Origin: a virus
IMG/VR virus record: IMGVR_UViG_3300020020_000067
Span: 1-45,949 of that record
Reading direction: 5' to 3' (one strand)
DNA length: 45,949 nt
Part shown: positions 16,801 through 25,236 of the stretch, piece by piece
Layout: each line of letters opens with the position of its first letter
Numbering within the stretch: the first letter of the stretch is position 1
Notes under the pieces: generated by a model
Told to the model about the DNA's origin: nothing
The model's input: the letters and a program-made list of their open reading frames with translations, nothing else
Databases searched by the model: none
Translations under genes and position numbers: made by a program

Positions 16801-17019
16801 AAAGCGATCACAAGTTTAATATTTCCGGGGCTTAATACTCCGCTTCCTTTAAGTATTCCAGGTATTTCAAGAGGTAGAGTTGGATCTGCGGCCCCTTCAT
16901 TTGGAGGTGGTATAGGTGGCGGAAGGATGGCTCCTAGTTTTATAGAGTTAAGGGCAAGGGGTGCAGATTTAGTTGGTATTGTTCAATTGGGTTCAAATCA
17001 AATCGGAAGAGTAGGATAA
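13852..17019 (+). CDS. Tape measure protein
   Basis: A 1055-residue protein, the longest in the genome, following the chaperones. Residues ~20-360 are helical with a repeat of about 80 residues ('ADNSxALAxINEVQxRLxxVKSNI...IKAKFxALGEIDIKADPSxALDAID') in at least two clear copies plus partial ones. The middle contains a Gly/Ala-rich hydrophobic stretch ('LLASSLMGAGGVGLGLSIVTAAL', about residue 472-494), and a hydrophobic helix ('LIIGTIKAIAQMLILKAITSLIF') lies near the C-terminus. Tape measures set tail length and help DNA entry through the membrane. At about 0.15 nm per residue the tail would be roughly 150-160 nm. Confidence 0.88.
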   Translation: MADQKLNIIFTGDVSQLDKAINEALQDVTSFENKIKGLASLDLGKLSSEIDSIRSKFSTLDIKIDSQKALSELNKISGQLSGVKDVLIDVDVNDAEVKSQIDSIVQRIKAIDLGTLSFPDIQGETSEINQILADLSKLKDTDVLLKVDNAPALAAINQVEANLKDVRSNIVVQVDSTKVNQDIQDIKAKFAAFGEIDIKADPSGALAAIDKILIDINSVKSQEVILQADNSEALASINEVQSRLQAVKSNILVSVDIGQSVEEIKAKFLALGEIDIKADPSQALDAVDVVLADIAKLKSSEVFLKADNSQLLAAINQVENRAKDIKARITVDTSAALSEVNSLLTKINGLKGKDISINLNGTQVIRTVDQIEKELLQLAAALKKATDPRDVAKLTQQLSLLSRSINGINVNQFSNIARGSQSATFALTNLGRVAQDSSFGFIGIANNLNPLLESFQRLRAEAGSNAKALKLLASSLMGAGGVGLGLSIVTAALQFSQLGFSAWTRGMNGAKDKAEETGEALFDLSSTLEQVAGDLSKNASKVTGLFAAINSGKLNFEERKAALKELGEINREFFGSLKEEEGLIKGLQTAYDGYLLRLKEIGRSKAIEIQLTKLFNKKLELELAIDPKFVDAVDPVLQKQIGALREQLKSLGGAVDFSKEKFDISQIVPEFKVDTATKKVIDLSNAMNTIPEWGKEVDKNAKGLDKVNGNLAARISLMQRISQLERTGFSAITGEALSGASKELNDINLQIEALSALLQKTGQFEIKTPDPKKLKDATDDIIARAKLFVKEFGDSFVVPDLEITFFKDKNAVLKDAKQLLGDIAKGNLKIKLPVQTEFEFLPVTEGVPQSVIDNFFKGISLEKGIPLDVKIDPSLSVDSRKLADEKVKLFGEFSKLGKLGTDEFFKIDFSNINKGIQEGTRLLQGMVDIASTLNQSIGQGLTNAFNAAFDAALEGKNVFKALGEALKQLIIGTIKAIAQMLILKAITSLIFPGLNTPLPLSIPGISRGRVGSAAPSFGGGIGGGRMAPSFIELRARGADLVGIVQLGSNQIGRVG

Positions 17020-19148
17020 TGGGGCAGATAATATTTTACGATATTGAATTTATAAACAGGCAAAATGACGATGTTCTCATAAGAATAACGGATAGGAAAG
17101 ATTATGACTATACCGGATTCAATGATACTACAACGATCAGTCTTACTGGTTATGCTCCGGCTTTAGAGTTAGAAACCTTTAACGTAAATGAAGATAAGTT
17201 CAATCCGATTATAGGTCAAAGGGCCACGATAAGATTTAAGAGTACAGATGCGGTTAATTTTTCCACCTTTTCAAGTGGCGAAGATTATAGATTCTTTGTA
17301 AGAGTTTCTACAGGATCTGATATAATTTTTAATGGTTGGTTAGTGATGGATGACAACCAACAGCCTTTCCTTCCGTCTGGTCAGGAAGTTGTTTTAACTG
17401 CTACGGATAATTTCGGAGTGTTAAAAGATGTTGAACTTTCTGATTTCAACGGTGCAAGACCTTCGGGTAAATACAGATTAATAGAGATCATTTCTTGGTG
17501 TTTACGGAAGACAGAAGGCCCTTATCCAGGTGAGGGAGCCGCTATTTACGATGGGATAAAAGTAGCAATGAATCTTTTTGAGTTCAATCATCACTCAACC
17601 GTAGACAATTGCCCACTCAATCAAACTTATATAGATCCGGTAATAGCCTTCAGTAAGAGCGCAACCGAATTAGAAGACTGCCATACGGTATTAAGTAAGA
17701 TACTCACTTCTTTAATGTGCCGTGTTTGTCAGTATAATAACTATTGGTACATACTAAGAATTGACGAATATAAAAATTCTGCTTTTGTAGTTCATAATTA
17801 CCAATTAGGCGGAACTTATATTGATAGAACTTTAGGTGTAACGCTTGATAAAGATTTAGACGGTAATGATATTATTTTTATAGATGCTCAAAGCTTACAA
17901 AGAATACAGCGTCCTTATAAGTCAACTACTATAATAGCTGATTTAGAATTACCAGAAGAGTTCTTTACTAATATGTTCTTTGAAAGAGGAGCCGTTATAG
18001 ACGACGTTCCCCCAACAAGAACATTTAATTTGGATGGTTGGACTTTATTAAACGGGGAACCGGGGGCTTATGGAGTAACGGATTCTACTTTTTATATAGA
18101 AAGAACTTATACAGCCGAAGATTACATTGATGAGCATTATGTAGTAATAACTCCCGAATCAGGGAATAGTACGTTAGCAAGTACAGATCAAAGTTATATA
18201 GAATCTGAAGGGGCGGGAATATGTGAGAAGGATAAATTCACGGCTCAAATAGATTGGAGGGTAATGATAAATCCTGCAACCGCAAGCGGAGGAGGGCAGT
18301 ATTTTGTGATGATATTTATTCTTCACGGTGACGATGGTTCTTATTGGCAATTAGGAAATGAAACGCTTTCAGATCCATCAACTCCTTTTAAATGGTGGGA
18401 CACTTCAAACTTTACTGTAGCAACTTCAGCAGGGCAGATAGATATAACGTGGACGGACATAGAAGATGAAAACGAATGGATGACGCAAGAAGTAGAAGCT
18501 CCCCCGGCCCCCGTAACGGGAACTTTAACGGTAAGGCTTCACCAAATAAATCAAATAACAGGAACTACTGACCTTAAAAATATTCATTATACAAACTTTG
18601 AATTTAATTATAATCCTTTCTTAAATGGTGGTTATAGAGAGAAGACAGGGTTACAGTTTAAAATGTCTTCGGATTTAAATTATGCTAAGAAGTTTGAAAA
18701 GCAGTTTTATTTATTAGATGCTCCATGTAAAAGTTATAGATACGCAATGCACTATGAAGATAGCGGGGATTATCTTTTGACCTCTCAATGGGTAGACTTT
18801 GCAATGGAGCAATACGCAATACCTGATCTTTTAGATTTCGGATATGCTTTTCTTCATTGGCAATGTAATGCAGTATGGAATCAAAACAGATTAGAAACGT
18901 GGATTCTTAACTCGTTCTTATACGGGCTTGATGTGGCGAATGGGTATGTTTCACCCATTCATAAATTTTCAATACCGTCTCAATTAGAACCATTAAGCAG
19001 AATGAGTTTTATCATTTTAAGCATGAGACAGAATTGGCATGACTGCACATGGCAGGCAACCGTAGCAGAAATAAACGATTCAGCGAGTGTAAGACAAGGG
19101 GGAAACAGTAACGGAGAGAATTTTGAATTTAAATATTTAGAAGAATAA
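17019..19148 (+). CDS. Distal tail / baseplate protein
   Basis: A 709-residue protein directly after the tape measure, where Dit/Tal-type proteins are encoded. The N-terminal ~150 residues are beta rich ('IIFYDIEFINRQNDDVLIRITDRKDYDYTG...FNVNEDKFNPIIGQRATIRFKST...FNGWLVMDD'), resembling the phage hub pattern in which strands end with a '.G.i..d' turn. The middle is Cys- and Trp-containing ('CRVCQYNNYWYILRID'), and the C-terminal part contains a long beta domain. No enzymatic motif was seen. I read it as the tail-tip hub of this phage, as in other Bacteroidota siphoviruses, on positional grounds. Confidence 0.6.
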   Translation: MGQIIFYDIEFINRQNDDVLIRITDRKDYDYTGFNDTTTISLTGYAPALELETFNVNEDKFNPIIGQRATIRFKSTDAVNFSTFSSGEDYRFFVRVSTGSDIIFNGWLVMDDNQQPFLPSGQEVVLTATDNFGVLKDVELSDFNGARPSGKYRLIEIISWCLRKTEGPYPGEGAAIYDGIKVAMNLFEFNHHSTVDNCPLNQTYIDPVIAFSKSATELEDCHTVLSKILTSLMCRVCQYNNYWYILRIDEYKNSAFVVHNYQLGGTYIDRTLGVTLDKDLDGNDIIFIDAQSLQRIQRPYKSTTIIADLELPEEFFTNMFFERGAVIDDVPPTRTFNLDGWTLLNGEPGAYGVTDSTFYIERTYTAEDYIDEHYVVITPESGNSTLASTDQSYIESEGAGICEKDKFTAQIDWRVMINPATASGGGQYFVMIFILHGDDGSYWQLGNETLSDPSTPFKWWDTSNFTVATSAGQIDITWTDIEDENEWMTQEVEAPPAPVTGTLTVRLHQINQITGTTDLKNIHYTNFEFNYNPFLNGGYREKTGLQFKMSSDLNYAKKFEKQFYLLDAPCKSYRYAMHYEDSGDYLLTSQWVDFAMEQYAIPDLLDFGYAFLHWQCNAVWNQNRLETWILNSFLYGLDVANGYVSPIHKFSIPSQLEPLSRMSFIILSMRQNWHDCTWQATVAEINDSASVRQGGNSNGENFEFKYLEE

Positions 19149-19822
19149 TGGCGTACCCGGTACAAAGTAAGAACGTAATATTTAGGGCATCGAAACTCGG
19201 TGACTATAGGGTTTGGGGTTGCGCTCAAACTATGCGGCTTACAGTAAATACAGATATTAAAGAAACATCAACTCCGGTTACAGGAAGAGATAGAACGTTC
19301 GCTTCGGTTGGTTTAAGAGAGTGGTCTGTAAATCTTGGCGGGGTTCTTATTTTAAGAGATGAATCAGTAGTCAAGAATTACGCTTTTGAGACAATTTCAG
19401 ACGATGTAATGGATAATGGTTATGACATCACAATAACCTTTACCGATGACGGAGGATTTATAAATGTTTTTACGGGATCGGTTTTGGTTCCTCAATCCGA
19501 TTTCTTTAAAGAGAATGGATCAATATCAAAATGGAGTGTAGAATTTAAAGGAACGGGAGGTTATACAATATTACCCGTAGATGATACAACAGTTATAGGA
19601 ACATTGGTTACATCTGATTCTTATACAGTAGCGGGGGGCGTAATTCAAAATAATGACTGGATAGGATTAGGTGCTTCAAATATTATAGAAGTGTGCAGAG
19701 AAGGAACAGAACAGTTAAGTATGGGGCTTGTTTATTCATTTAATTCAGGAACAGGAACGATCACACCTGATGCTGCGACAACTATTGACGGACAAAGAAT
19801 GTTTGTAATATGGACATATTAA
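19148..19822 (+). CDS. Tail-tip protein with tail-tube-like N-terminal domain
   Basis: A 224-residue protein. Residues ~30-140 ('TPVTGRDRTFASVGLREWSVNLGGVLILRDESV...FTGSVLVPQSDFFKENGSISKWSVEFKGTG') resemble the tail-tube fold: a 'W.v...g.' strand, a helix, and a closing strand ending in '.f.G.G'. Residues ~165-224 form a second domain ('LGASNIIEVCREG...IDGQRMFVIWTY') that resembles the separate 83-residue protein encoded next. It may be a tube-derived tip or hub component. It overlaps the next gene by 13 bp. Confidence 0.5.
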   Translation: MAYPVQSKNVIFRASKLGDYRVWGCAQTMRLTVNTDIKETSTPVTGRDRTFASVGLREWSVNLGGVLILRDESVVKNYAFETISDDVMDNGYDITITFTDDGGFINVFTGSVLVPQSDFFKENGSISKWSVEFKGTGGYTILPVDDTTVIGTLVTSDSYTVAGGVIQNNDWIGLGASNIIEVCREGTEQLSMGLVYSFNSGTGTITPDAATTIDGQRMFVIWTY

Positions 19823-20061
19823 AAAGTAAAACGGTTATAGGATCAGAAGGGGCAAGTACTGTTAATTCAGGGCTGAATGTAAGTAAGATCATTAAGGTTT
19901 CCAGGCAAGGGGAGCAAAAAGATTATTCTCCATTTGTTTCTGTGAGTAGTCTTGATGGAACTGATTGGACTTTTATTTCACCTACAAAAAGAATTGCCTT
20001 CGGGCCAAGTTTTCCTTTTGCGACAGGTGGAGAAACAATACATATAATTTATAAACTATGA
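19810..20061 (+). CDS. Small tail-tip protein, paralogous to the preceding C-terminal domain
   Basis: An 83-residue protein. It aligns by eye with the C-terminal domain of the preceding product: 'GLNVSKIIKVSRQGE' with 'GLGASNIIEVCREGT', then 'SSLDGTDWTFISPTKRIAF' with 'FNSGTGTITPDAATTI', and a closing 'ETIHIIYKL' with 'QRMFVIWTY'. This suggests an ancestral domain duplication. Function unknown; position points to the tail tip or fibre base. It overlaps genes on both sides (ATG within the upstream gene; ATGA into the next). Confidence 0.5.
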   Translation: MDILKSKTVIGSEGASTVNSGLNVSKIIKVSRQGEQKDYSPFVSVSSLDGTDWTFISPTKRIAFGPSFPFATGGETIHIIYKL

Positions 20062-21827
20062 GAATATTTTTAATCCTTACCCTTTTAATTTCTATACAGT
20101 CTTTCGGGCAGGACTCGTATAGAGGAGATAGTAAAATAGGGAAATTTATTTTTTATTATGGTCAATACGGAGTGCCTACTAACTATCAATACAGGGTAGT
20201 TAGGGAAAGAAGTATAGCAGCCATGTTTGACTCTTCTCTTCATGTACCAAGATATAACGGAACTCCTGTAGGGCTTAGAACGGGTTCAAGTACTAATGAT
20301 GGATTGATTGCGGTTGATACTCTTAATCATTTGTTTTATTATTATTCAGGGGGTGCATGGATTCAAGCTGGGTCATCATCAACACTTCAAGAAGTTTTTG
20401 ATGAAGAAACAGGTGAAGCGTTACAAGATAAGAATGATACTATAAACAATGGCGCATATCGTTTTAACATTAGGTCATTAACAACAAACGCTTCAATTGG
20501 TGGTGTTCAGATTCTTCAAAACGACGGTACATCAAAATATGGGTATATTAACGTCTTACCTAATAACATTGTTCTTGATGCAGAAGATGTAAACAAAAAC
20601 ACTCAAATTGTAATGGCAGGAAGTGGTGTTACTGGTGTTAGTCTACACGCATTAGATAATGCCGGAAGAACAAAGTCTTTGGACTTAAAAGTTTATCCCG
20701 ATAGTTTATATATTCATCCAAACCCTACAGACTTATTTAATTTTATAGTAGAAGGCTTACCTAATAAATCTATTGGCGGAACTGATTCTGTTCTTATACA
20801 AGATGCTAATGATAAAATTTGGAAAGTTCCTACTTCAGCCGTTGGCGGTTCAGGAACAATCAACTCCGGCACAACAGGCAAACCGGCTTACTATGTTGGT
20901 GCGACAACCTTAGATGATTTTGCAGCCGTTGACTACGCAACAAGTGGAACGAATGTTTTAATAACAACACAGAATACTACTGATGTTGGACTAAATATTA
21001 AAGGGCAAAGTTCACAAAGTGCGAACTATCTAAACATCTCATCAAGTGCGGGAACGGGGGATTTAGCTTTTATAAACGCTTCGGGAGAAATGATCTTCGG
21101 AGGTAATACTGATGCTGGTGTTTATGACCTTCAAATCAATGACGGCCTTTGGGTGAATAATGTTTCTGCTGCTGCCGGCAATGGATTGGTTCTTTCTCCA
21201 TCTACAACTATTTCAAGCGGGTTTGTAATTCAAAATAATGGCGGCGGTGAATGGATAATGGCAGCTTTAAATGCTACGTCATTAAAAATGTTTACGTCAA
21301 GTAGTCCAATTTATATTTCACCGGGAGGAACTGATAAGGCTATATTCTTATCTGGCGGAGGAATGACCCAACCCGAACAATCGGCCCCATCAACTCCGGC
21401 AAGTGGCCATACTGTTATCTATCCAAAGAGTGACGGTCTTATTTATGGCAAGGATGACGCAGGGGTGGAAACTAAATTGAGTAACCCATCATTAAATAAA
21501 GGCGCATTCATAGCCTTGCCAACTTCAGCAGATACTGTAGATGTTTGGCAAACTCCTGTTGCGATTACAATCACATCATTAAAGGCGGTATTAAGGGGAA
21601 CCACGCCTTCCGTAACTTATAACATAGGATTTGGAACAAGCATACAAAGTCCTACGGCGGTTTTTACTTCTGATATTACCTGTACTTCTATAACTACAGG
21701 ATGTAGTAATTCCTCCGGGTTTAACGATGCGACGATTCCGGCGGGTTCGTTTATTTGGATTTACACAAATGCGGCAAGTGGTACAATACGTTCAATTGCG
21801 TTCACTATAAACTATACTGAGGACTAA
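20058..21827 (+). CDS. Putative tail fibre / adsorption protein with an N-terminal signal peptide
   Basis: A 589-residue protein. The first 18 residues 'MRIFLILTLLISIQSFGQ' form a clean signal peptide (basic start, hydrophobic core, small residues before 'GQ|DS'). The body is Gly/Ser/Thr/Asn-rich and beta-predicted, with fibre-like text ('GGTDSVLIQDANDKIWKVP', 'TPASGHTVIYPKSDGLIYGKDDAGVETKL') that recurs in Bacteroidota phage fibres. The C-terminal ~110 residues form a compact jelly-roll-like domain. A Sec signal on a fibre-like protein is unexpected for a virion component assembled in the cytoplasm. It may instead be exported to the cell surface, or the hydrophobic segment may anchor it. Confidence 0.6.
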   Translation: MRIFLILTLLISIQSFGQDSYRGDSKIGKFIFYYGQYGVPTNYQYRVVRERSIAAMFDSSLHVPRYNGTPVGLRTGSSTNDGLIAVDTLNHLFYYYSGGAWIQAGSSSTLQEVFDEETGEALQDKNDTINNGAYRFNIRSLTTNASIGGVQILQNDGTSKYGYINVLPNNIVLDAEDVNKNTQIVMAGSGVTGVSLHALDNAGRTKSLDLKVYPDSLYIHPNPTDLFNFIVEGLPNKSIGGTDSVLIQDANDKIWKVPTSAVGGSGTINSGTTGKPAYYVGATTLDDFAAVDYATSGTNVLITTQNTTDVGLNIKGQSSQSANYLNISSSAGTGDLAFINASGEMIFGGNTDAGVYDLQINDGLWVNNVSAAAGNGLVLSPSTTISSGFVIQNNGGGEWIMAALNATSLKMFTSSSPIYISPGGTDKAIFLSGGGMTQPEQSAPSTPASGHTVIYPKSDGLIYGKDDAGVETKLSNPSLNKGAFIALPTSADTVDVWQTPVAITITSLKAVLRGTTPSVTYNIGFGTSIQSPTAVFTSDITCTSITTGCSNSSGFNDATIPAGSFIWIYTNAASGTIRSIAFTINYTED

Positions 21828-22354
21828 TGAAAATTTTTATATCAATATTATTTTTTGTTTTTTTCTTAGATACTGGGAATGTATTCCCAACGTCTGGATC
21901 AATTGCTAATAGGGCGGGAGGTACTGATAACTGGACTAACCCAAGCAACATAACAGCAGATGACGGAACTAATGCAGCCCTTAGTACTGCGTCTCAATCG
22001 CATTATTTAATTGCCAGTGGATTTGGATTTAGTATTCCTACGGGGGCTACTATTAATAGCGTTACTGTGAGAGCGGAGGCTGCTTCTGCTTTTGGCGGAC
22101 AACAATTTCATGCACAATTACAAGATGATACCGGGGCTTTAATAGGAGTAGATAAGTTTGAAAACATATCTGGCGCAATGACTGTTTATACTTACACCGT
22201 TGACAATTGGAGTGCAACGCTTACTCCTGCTATCGTAAATGATGCTGACTTTGGTGTTAGGTTTTACATAGCAAGTATATCAGACATAACAGTTGATTTC
22301 GTAACCGTTAAAATAACGTACACAGAGAACAGAAGAATAATAATAACAAATTAA
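21827..22354 (+). CDS. Secreted beta-sandwich protein, phage tail-associated type
   Basis: A 175-residue protein. A hydrophobic N-terminus 'MKIFISILFFVFFLDTGNVFPTSG' resembles a signal peptide or anchor. The remainder is a single beta sandwich ('NWTNPSNITADDGTNA...SHYLIASGFGFSIPTGATINSVTVRAEA...DFGVRFYIAS') of a kind seen in many phage tail-region proteins. Its start overlaps the previous stop (TAATG), so the fibre-like and beta-sandwich proteins are co-translated. Role unknown; surface binding is plausible. Confidence 0.55.
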   Translation: MKIFISILFFVFFLDTGNVFPTSGSIANRAGGTDNWTNPSNITADDGTNAALSTASQSHYLIASGFGFSIPTGATINSVTVRAEAASAFGGQQFHAQLQDDTGALIGVDKFENISGAMTVYTYTVDNWSATLTPAIVNDADFGVRFYIASISDITVDFVTVKITYTENRRIIITN

Positions 22355-22356
22355 AT

Positions 22357-22791
22357 ATGAAAAAGATACTCACATTAACAACAGGACTTTTTTTATCAGC
22401 GATCATCTACGCTCAAAACATAGATACAGTTTATGTTCGAAACCTTCAATTAAAGTACGAAGAATGGTCTTGGATAATCGGTGGAATAAATCCACAAGGG
22501 TTAGATTCTACTAATAAGAAACGATATAAGAAGTTTTTAAAATTCTTAGACGATGCAGATCCGGCTGGATTCTCAACTAATATAACTTTTGATTCCCTAC
22601 CTGGAAGATTTGCAATGTTTGCCTTTCAGGAGTATTGGGCAAATGCTAATGCTCGTGAACACATGGGGCAGGGTATAGATTCTAAATTAAGATTATACAC
22701 TCCTTTGGCTTCTTTTATAGCTGCGGCTGATGCAGCAAGGTTAGCAGCTTTTCAAACTCGGAGAAATAATGGAAGGGACGTAATTGAGTAA
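22357..22791 (+). CDS. Small exported protein, unknown function
   Basis: A 144-residue protein with a typical signal peptide 'MKKILTLTTGLFLSAIIYAQ' (cleavage likely after YAQ). The mature part (~124 residues) is mixed helix with 'YEEWSWIIGGINPQG', 'KKFLKFLDDADPAGF' and an Ala-rich helix 'ASFIAAADAARLAAFQTRR'. No family recognised. It is the third consecutive gene whose product carries an export signal and lies two bases after the preceding stop. Confidence 0.5.
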   Translation: MKKILTLTTGLFLSAIIYAQNIDTVYVRNLQLKYEEWSWIIGGINPQGLDSTNKKRYKKFLKFLDDADPAGFSTNITFDSLPGRFAMFAFQEYWANANAREHMGQGIDSKLRLYTPLASFIAAADAARLAAFQTRRNNGRDVIE

Positions 22792-22797
22792 AATACT

Positions 22798-22935
22798 ATG
22801 AAAAAACTAATAACAATCGCCATCGTTTTTTTCTTTCTTGGATGCAACGATCATAAAGACCCTCCTGATGACGGACTTGAAAGAATAGTAAAGATAGATT
22901 CATTAAGAGTAGACTCGTTAATAAATAAACCGTAA
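22798..22935 (+). CDS. Small lipoprotein (45 aa)
   Basis: A short gene in the gap before the subtilase. Its product begins 'MKKLITIAIVFFFLGC', a lipoprotein signal peptide with lipobox FLGC and acylated Cys16, then a charged tail 'NDHKDPPDDGLERIVKIDS'. Acidic residues just after the Cys are compatible with the surface-export signals described for Bacteroidota lipoproteins. The next ATG follows three bases after its stop. Function unknown. Confidence 0.6.
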   Translation: MKKLITIAIVFFFLGCNDHKDPPDDGLERIVKIDSLRVDSLINKP

Positions 22936-22938
22936 AAT

Positions 22939-25230
22939 ATGAAAACACTAATTCTTGTCTTAATCGTAGGAATTGGAATGTCTAGCTGTAAAAAGTTAGA
23001 TGCTCCAAGAGAGCTACCAAGTGAGACAAGTAAAGCAAATTTCTTCCCTAAACAAGAAAATATCCCAACACACAAACCTAATGAGGTTGTTGTAAAGTTT
23101 AAGTCAGGGACTCAAAAGAAATTACTAAAAGGTAGAATGTTCACTAAGACAGAAACCGCTACCATGAGAATGGCTAAGTTTCAAAGTGAGCCATACTATC
23201 AAGTGAACGTACAGGATGAAATTAAAGCATTACAGGAGTTTAAGAACGACCCGGAAGTAGAATACGCTTCACTCAATACCACTCACACAACGCAGGATAT
23301 TTTTGTCCCCAATGATCCGCAATATACAGGTGGCGGTCAATGGAACTTAACAAACATTGAAGCTAACAAAGCATGGGAAAGTGGTAATACAGGAAGCAAT
23401 ACAGTTTACATAGCTGTACTTGACGAAGGGGCCGCTTATTGGTTCTGTGATTATAATTCTAAAGTATGGACGAACCCGGAAGAAATGAACGGAGTTACAG
23501 GAGTTGACGATGATAACAATGGTCACATAGACGATTACAGGGGATGGAATTACTTTGATAATTCAAACCAACTATACACAGGCAATGACGATCATGGTAC
23601 ATGGTGCGGCTCAATGATCGGGGCTGAATCAGGAAATAATATTCGTATTGCCTCTCTTGCTCCAAATATTAAAATCATTCATTATAAATTCTTAGCCGAT
23701 TACGGTTATGATACAGAAGCAGCGAAAGCAGTAGATGATATTGTATGGCTCAAAGTAAATAAGGGATTGAACATTGTAGCTATTTCAAATTCATGGGGAG
23801 GCGGTGGGCCAAGCCAAATTCTTAAAGATGCTATTCATAGGGCGGGACTTGCTGATATTAATTTTGTTTGTGCAGCAGGCAATAATAATCAGAACACAGG
23901 GCCTAATCCAAGTTATCCGGCAGCATATAACGAACCAAATATTTTATCAGTTGGTGCAAGTGACCAAGCGAACAACAGAGCATCATTTTCTAATTACGGG
24001 TTAGACCCGATTACTGGAGTTGATATTTTTGCTCCCGGCGTAAACTGTGCTGCACTCGTTCCTATTAATCACCAGGAAGGGATTCAACTTTATTCAGGCA
24101 CAAGTATGGCCTGTCCATTAGTAGCCGGAGCGATAGGACTGCTTGCAAGTGTTAATCCTGAAATGACCTATCAACAAAGGGCGGCAGCTATTTTGGCAAC
24201 GGTTAAAAAAACAACATCATTAACGCAGTATTGTATATCAGGGGGAATTTTAAATTTAAACAACCCGGTATTTTTCGGTAATACTCAACCGGTAATTCCA
24301 GATGCTACTTGTGGCACTTCACCTATCTTGGACACCGAGCCCCCTTCTACAATGGTACTCAAACTTGATAGCACTCATGAAGATCCTGTTAGTGGTTATG
24401 CAGTTCTGTATATTAGTTGGACACCTCCAACCGATGCAAGTGAGATACCTTATTTACAATTCAAATTACTTCCGAATTGGTTCTGGACATTTGAAGGCAA
24501 TGCGTGGACGGGATGGCCTTTCAGAGTTCCTATGAATGCGCTTTACCAAATTTCAGGTAGAGCCGTTGATGCGTGGGGTAACGCAGGCATTCCATCGAAT
24601 GTAATTGTAAAAGACTATTCAGGTACGCCACCTCCAACAGATATTATTGCGCCATCAATACCGCAGAACTTACGGGCGAGTAGTATAACAACATCGGCCT
24701 TTACAGCCTCATGGAACGCATCAACGGATAACGTTGCCATGAAAGATTATAAGATTCATTGGCGACCTATTGGTAATCCAACATGGACGATGACCTATAC
24801 AACTAATTTATCATACAGGCCAACAGGATTGTTTACCGATACGGAGTATGAGTTTGGGGTAATGGCAAGAGATCAGGCCGATAACTTTTCAGACACCAGT
24901 ATAATCACATTAAGAACGTTAAGTGATGTACCCCCGCCAGTAGATGTTACGGCCCCCATTGTTACTATAACTAATCCACCAAACGGATATGTAATACCAC
25001 AAAAAGGAAATAAGAATATTAATATTCAAGTATCGGCTTCGGATAATGTTGGAGTAGTGAAGATTCAAATATTTATAGATGGAGTTTTAAAGAAAGAGTG
25101 TTTGAATACAACATCTTGTAACTATAATTGGAAAACAGGAAGCGAAAGTAGTGGACAACATACGATAACAGCAAAAGCATTTGACGCAGCAGGGAATGTA
25201 GATGAGAAAACTATTACGGTTATTAAATGA
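22939..25230 (+). CDS. Lipoprotein subtilisin-like serine protease (S8) with FN3 and Ig-like domains
   Basis: A 763-residue protein. Residues 1-17 'MKTLILVLIVGIGMSSC' are a lipoprotein signal (Cys17). An I9-like propeptide ('EVVVKFKSG...ALQEFKNDPEVEYAS', ~49-111) and the linker 'VPNDPQYTGGGQWNL' precede the S8 domain (~130-445), with Asp162 (VLDEG), His219 (DDHGT), oxyanion Asn315 (AAGNN) and Ser389 (YSGTSMACP), so the triad is complete. A fibronectin type III domain ('PQNLRASSITTSAFTASWNA', from ~575) and a bacterial Ig-like domain to the C-terminus ('APIVTITNPPNGYVI') follow. It would sit on the outer membrane and cleave proteins there, or act in virion or host-surface processing. It is an atypical cargo for a phage tail-lysis region. 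Confidence 0.85.
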   Translation: MKTLILVLIVGIGMSSCKKLDAPRELPSETSKANFFPKQENIPTHKPNEVVVKFKSGTQKKLLKGRMFTKTETATMRMAKFQSEPYYQVNVQDEIKALQEFKNDPEVEYASLNTTHTTQDIFVPNDPQYTGGGQWNLTNIEANKAWESGNTGSNTVYIAVLDEGAAYWFCDYNSKVWTNPEEMNGVTGVDDDNNGHIDDYRGWNYFDNSNQLYTGNDDHGTWCGSMIGAESGNNIRIASLAPNIKIIHYKFLADYGYDTEAAKAVDDIVWLKVNKGLNIVAISNSWGGGGPSQILKDAIHRAGLADINFVCAAGNNNQNTGPNPSYPAAYNEPNILSVGASDQANNRASFSNYGLDPITGVDIFAPGVNCAALVPINHQEGIQLYSGTSMACPLVAGAIGLLASVNPEMTYQQRAAAILATVKKTTSLTQYCISGGILNLNNPVFFGNTQPVIPDATCGTSPILDTEPPSTMVLKLDSTHEDPVSGYAVLYISWTPPTDASEIPYLQFKLLPNWFWTFEGNAWTGWPFRVPMNALYQISGRAVDAWGNAGIPSNVIVKDYSGTPPPTDIIAPSIPQNLRASSITTSAFTASWNASTDNVAMKDYKIHWRPIGNPTWTMTYTTNLSYRPTGLFTDTEYEFGVMARDQADNFSDTSIITLRTLSDVPPPVDVTAPIVTITNPPNGYVIPQKGNKNINIQVSASDNVGVVKIQIFIDGVLKKECLNTTSCNYNWKTGSESSGQHTITAKAFDAAGNVDEKTITVIK

Positions 25231-25236
25231 TAAACC

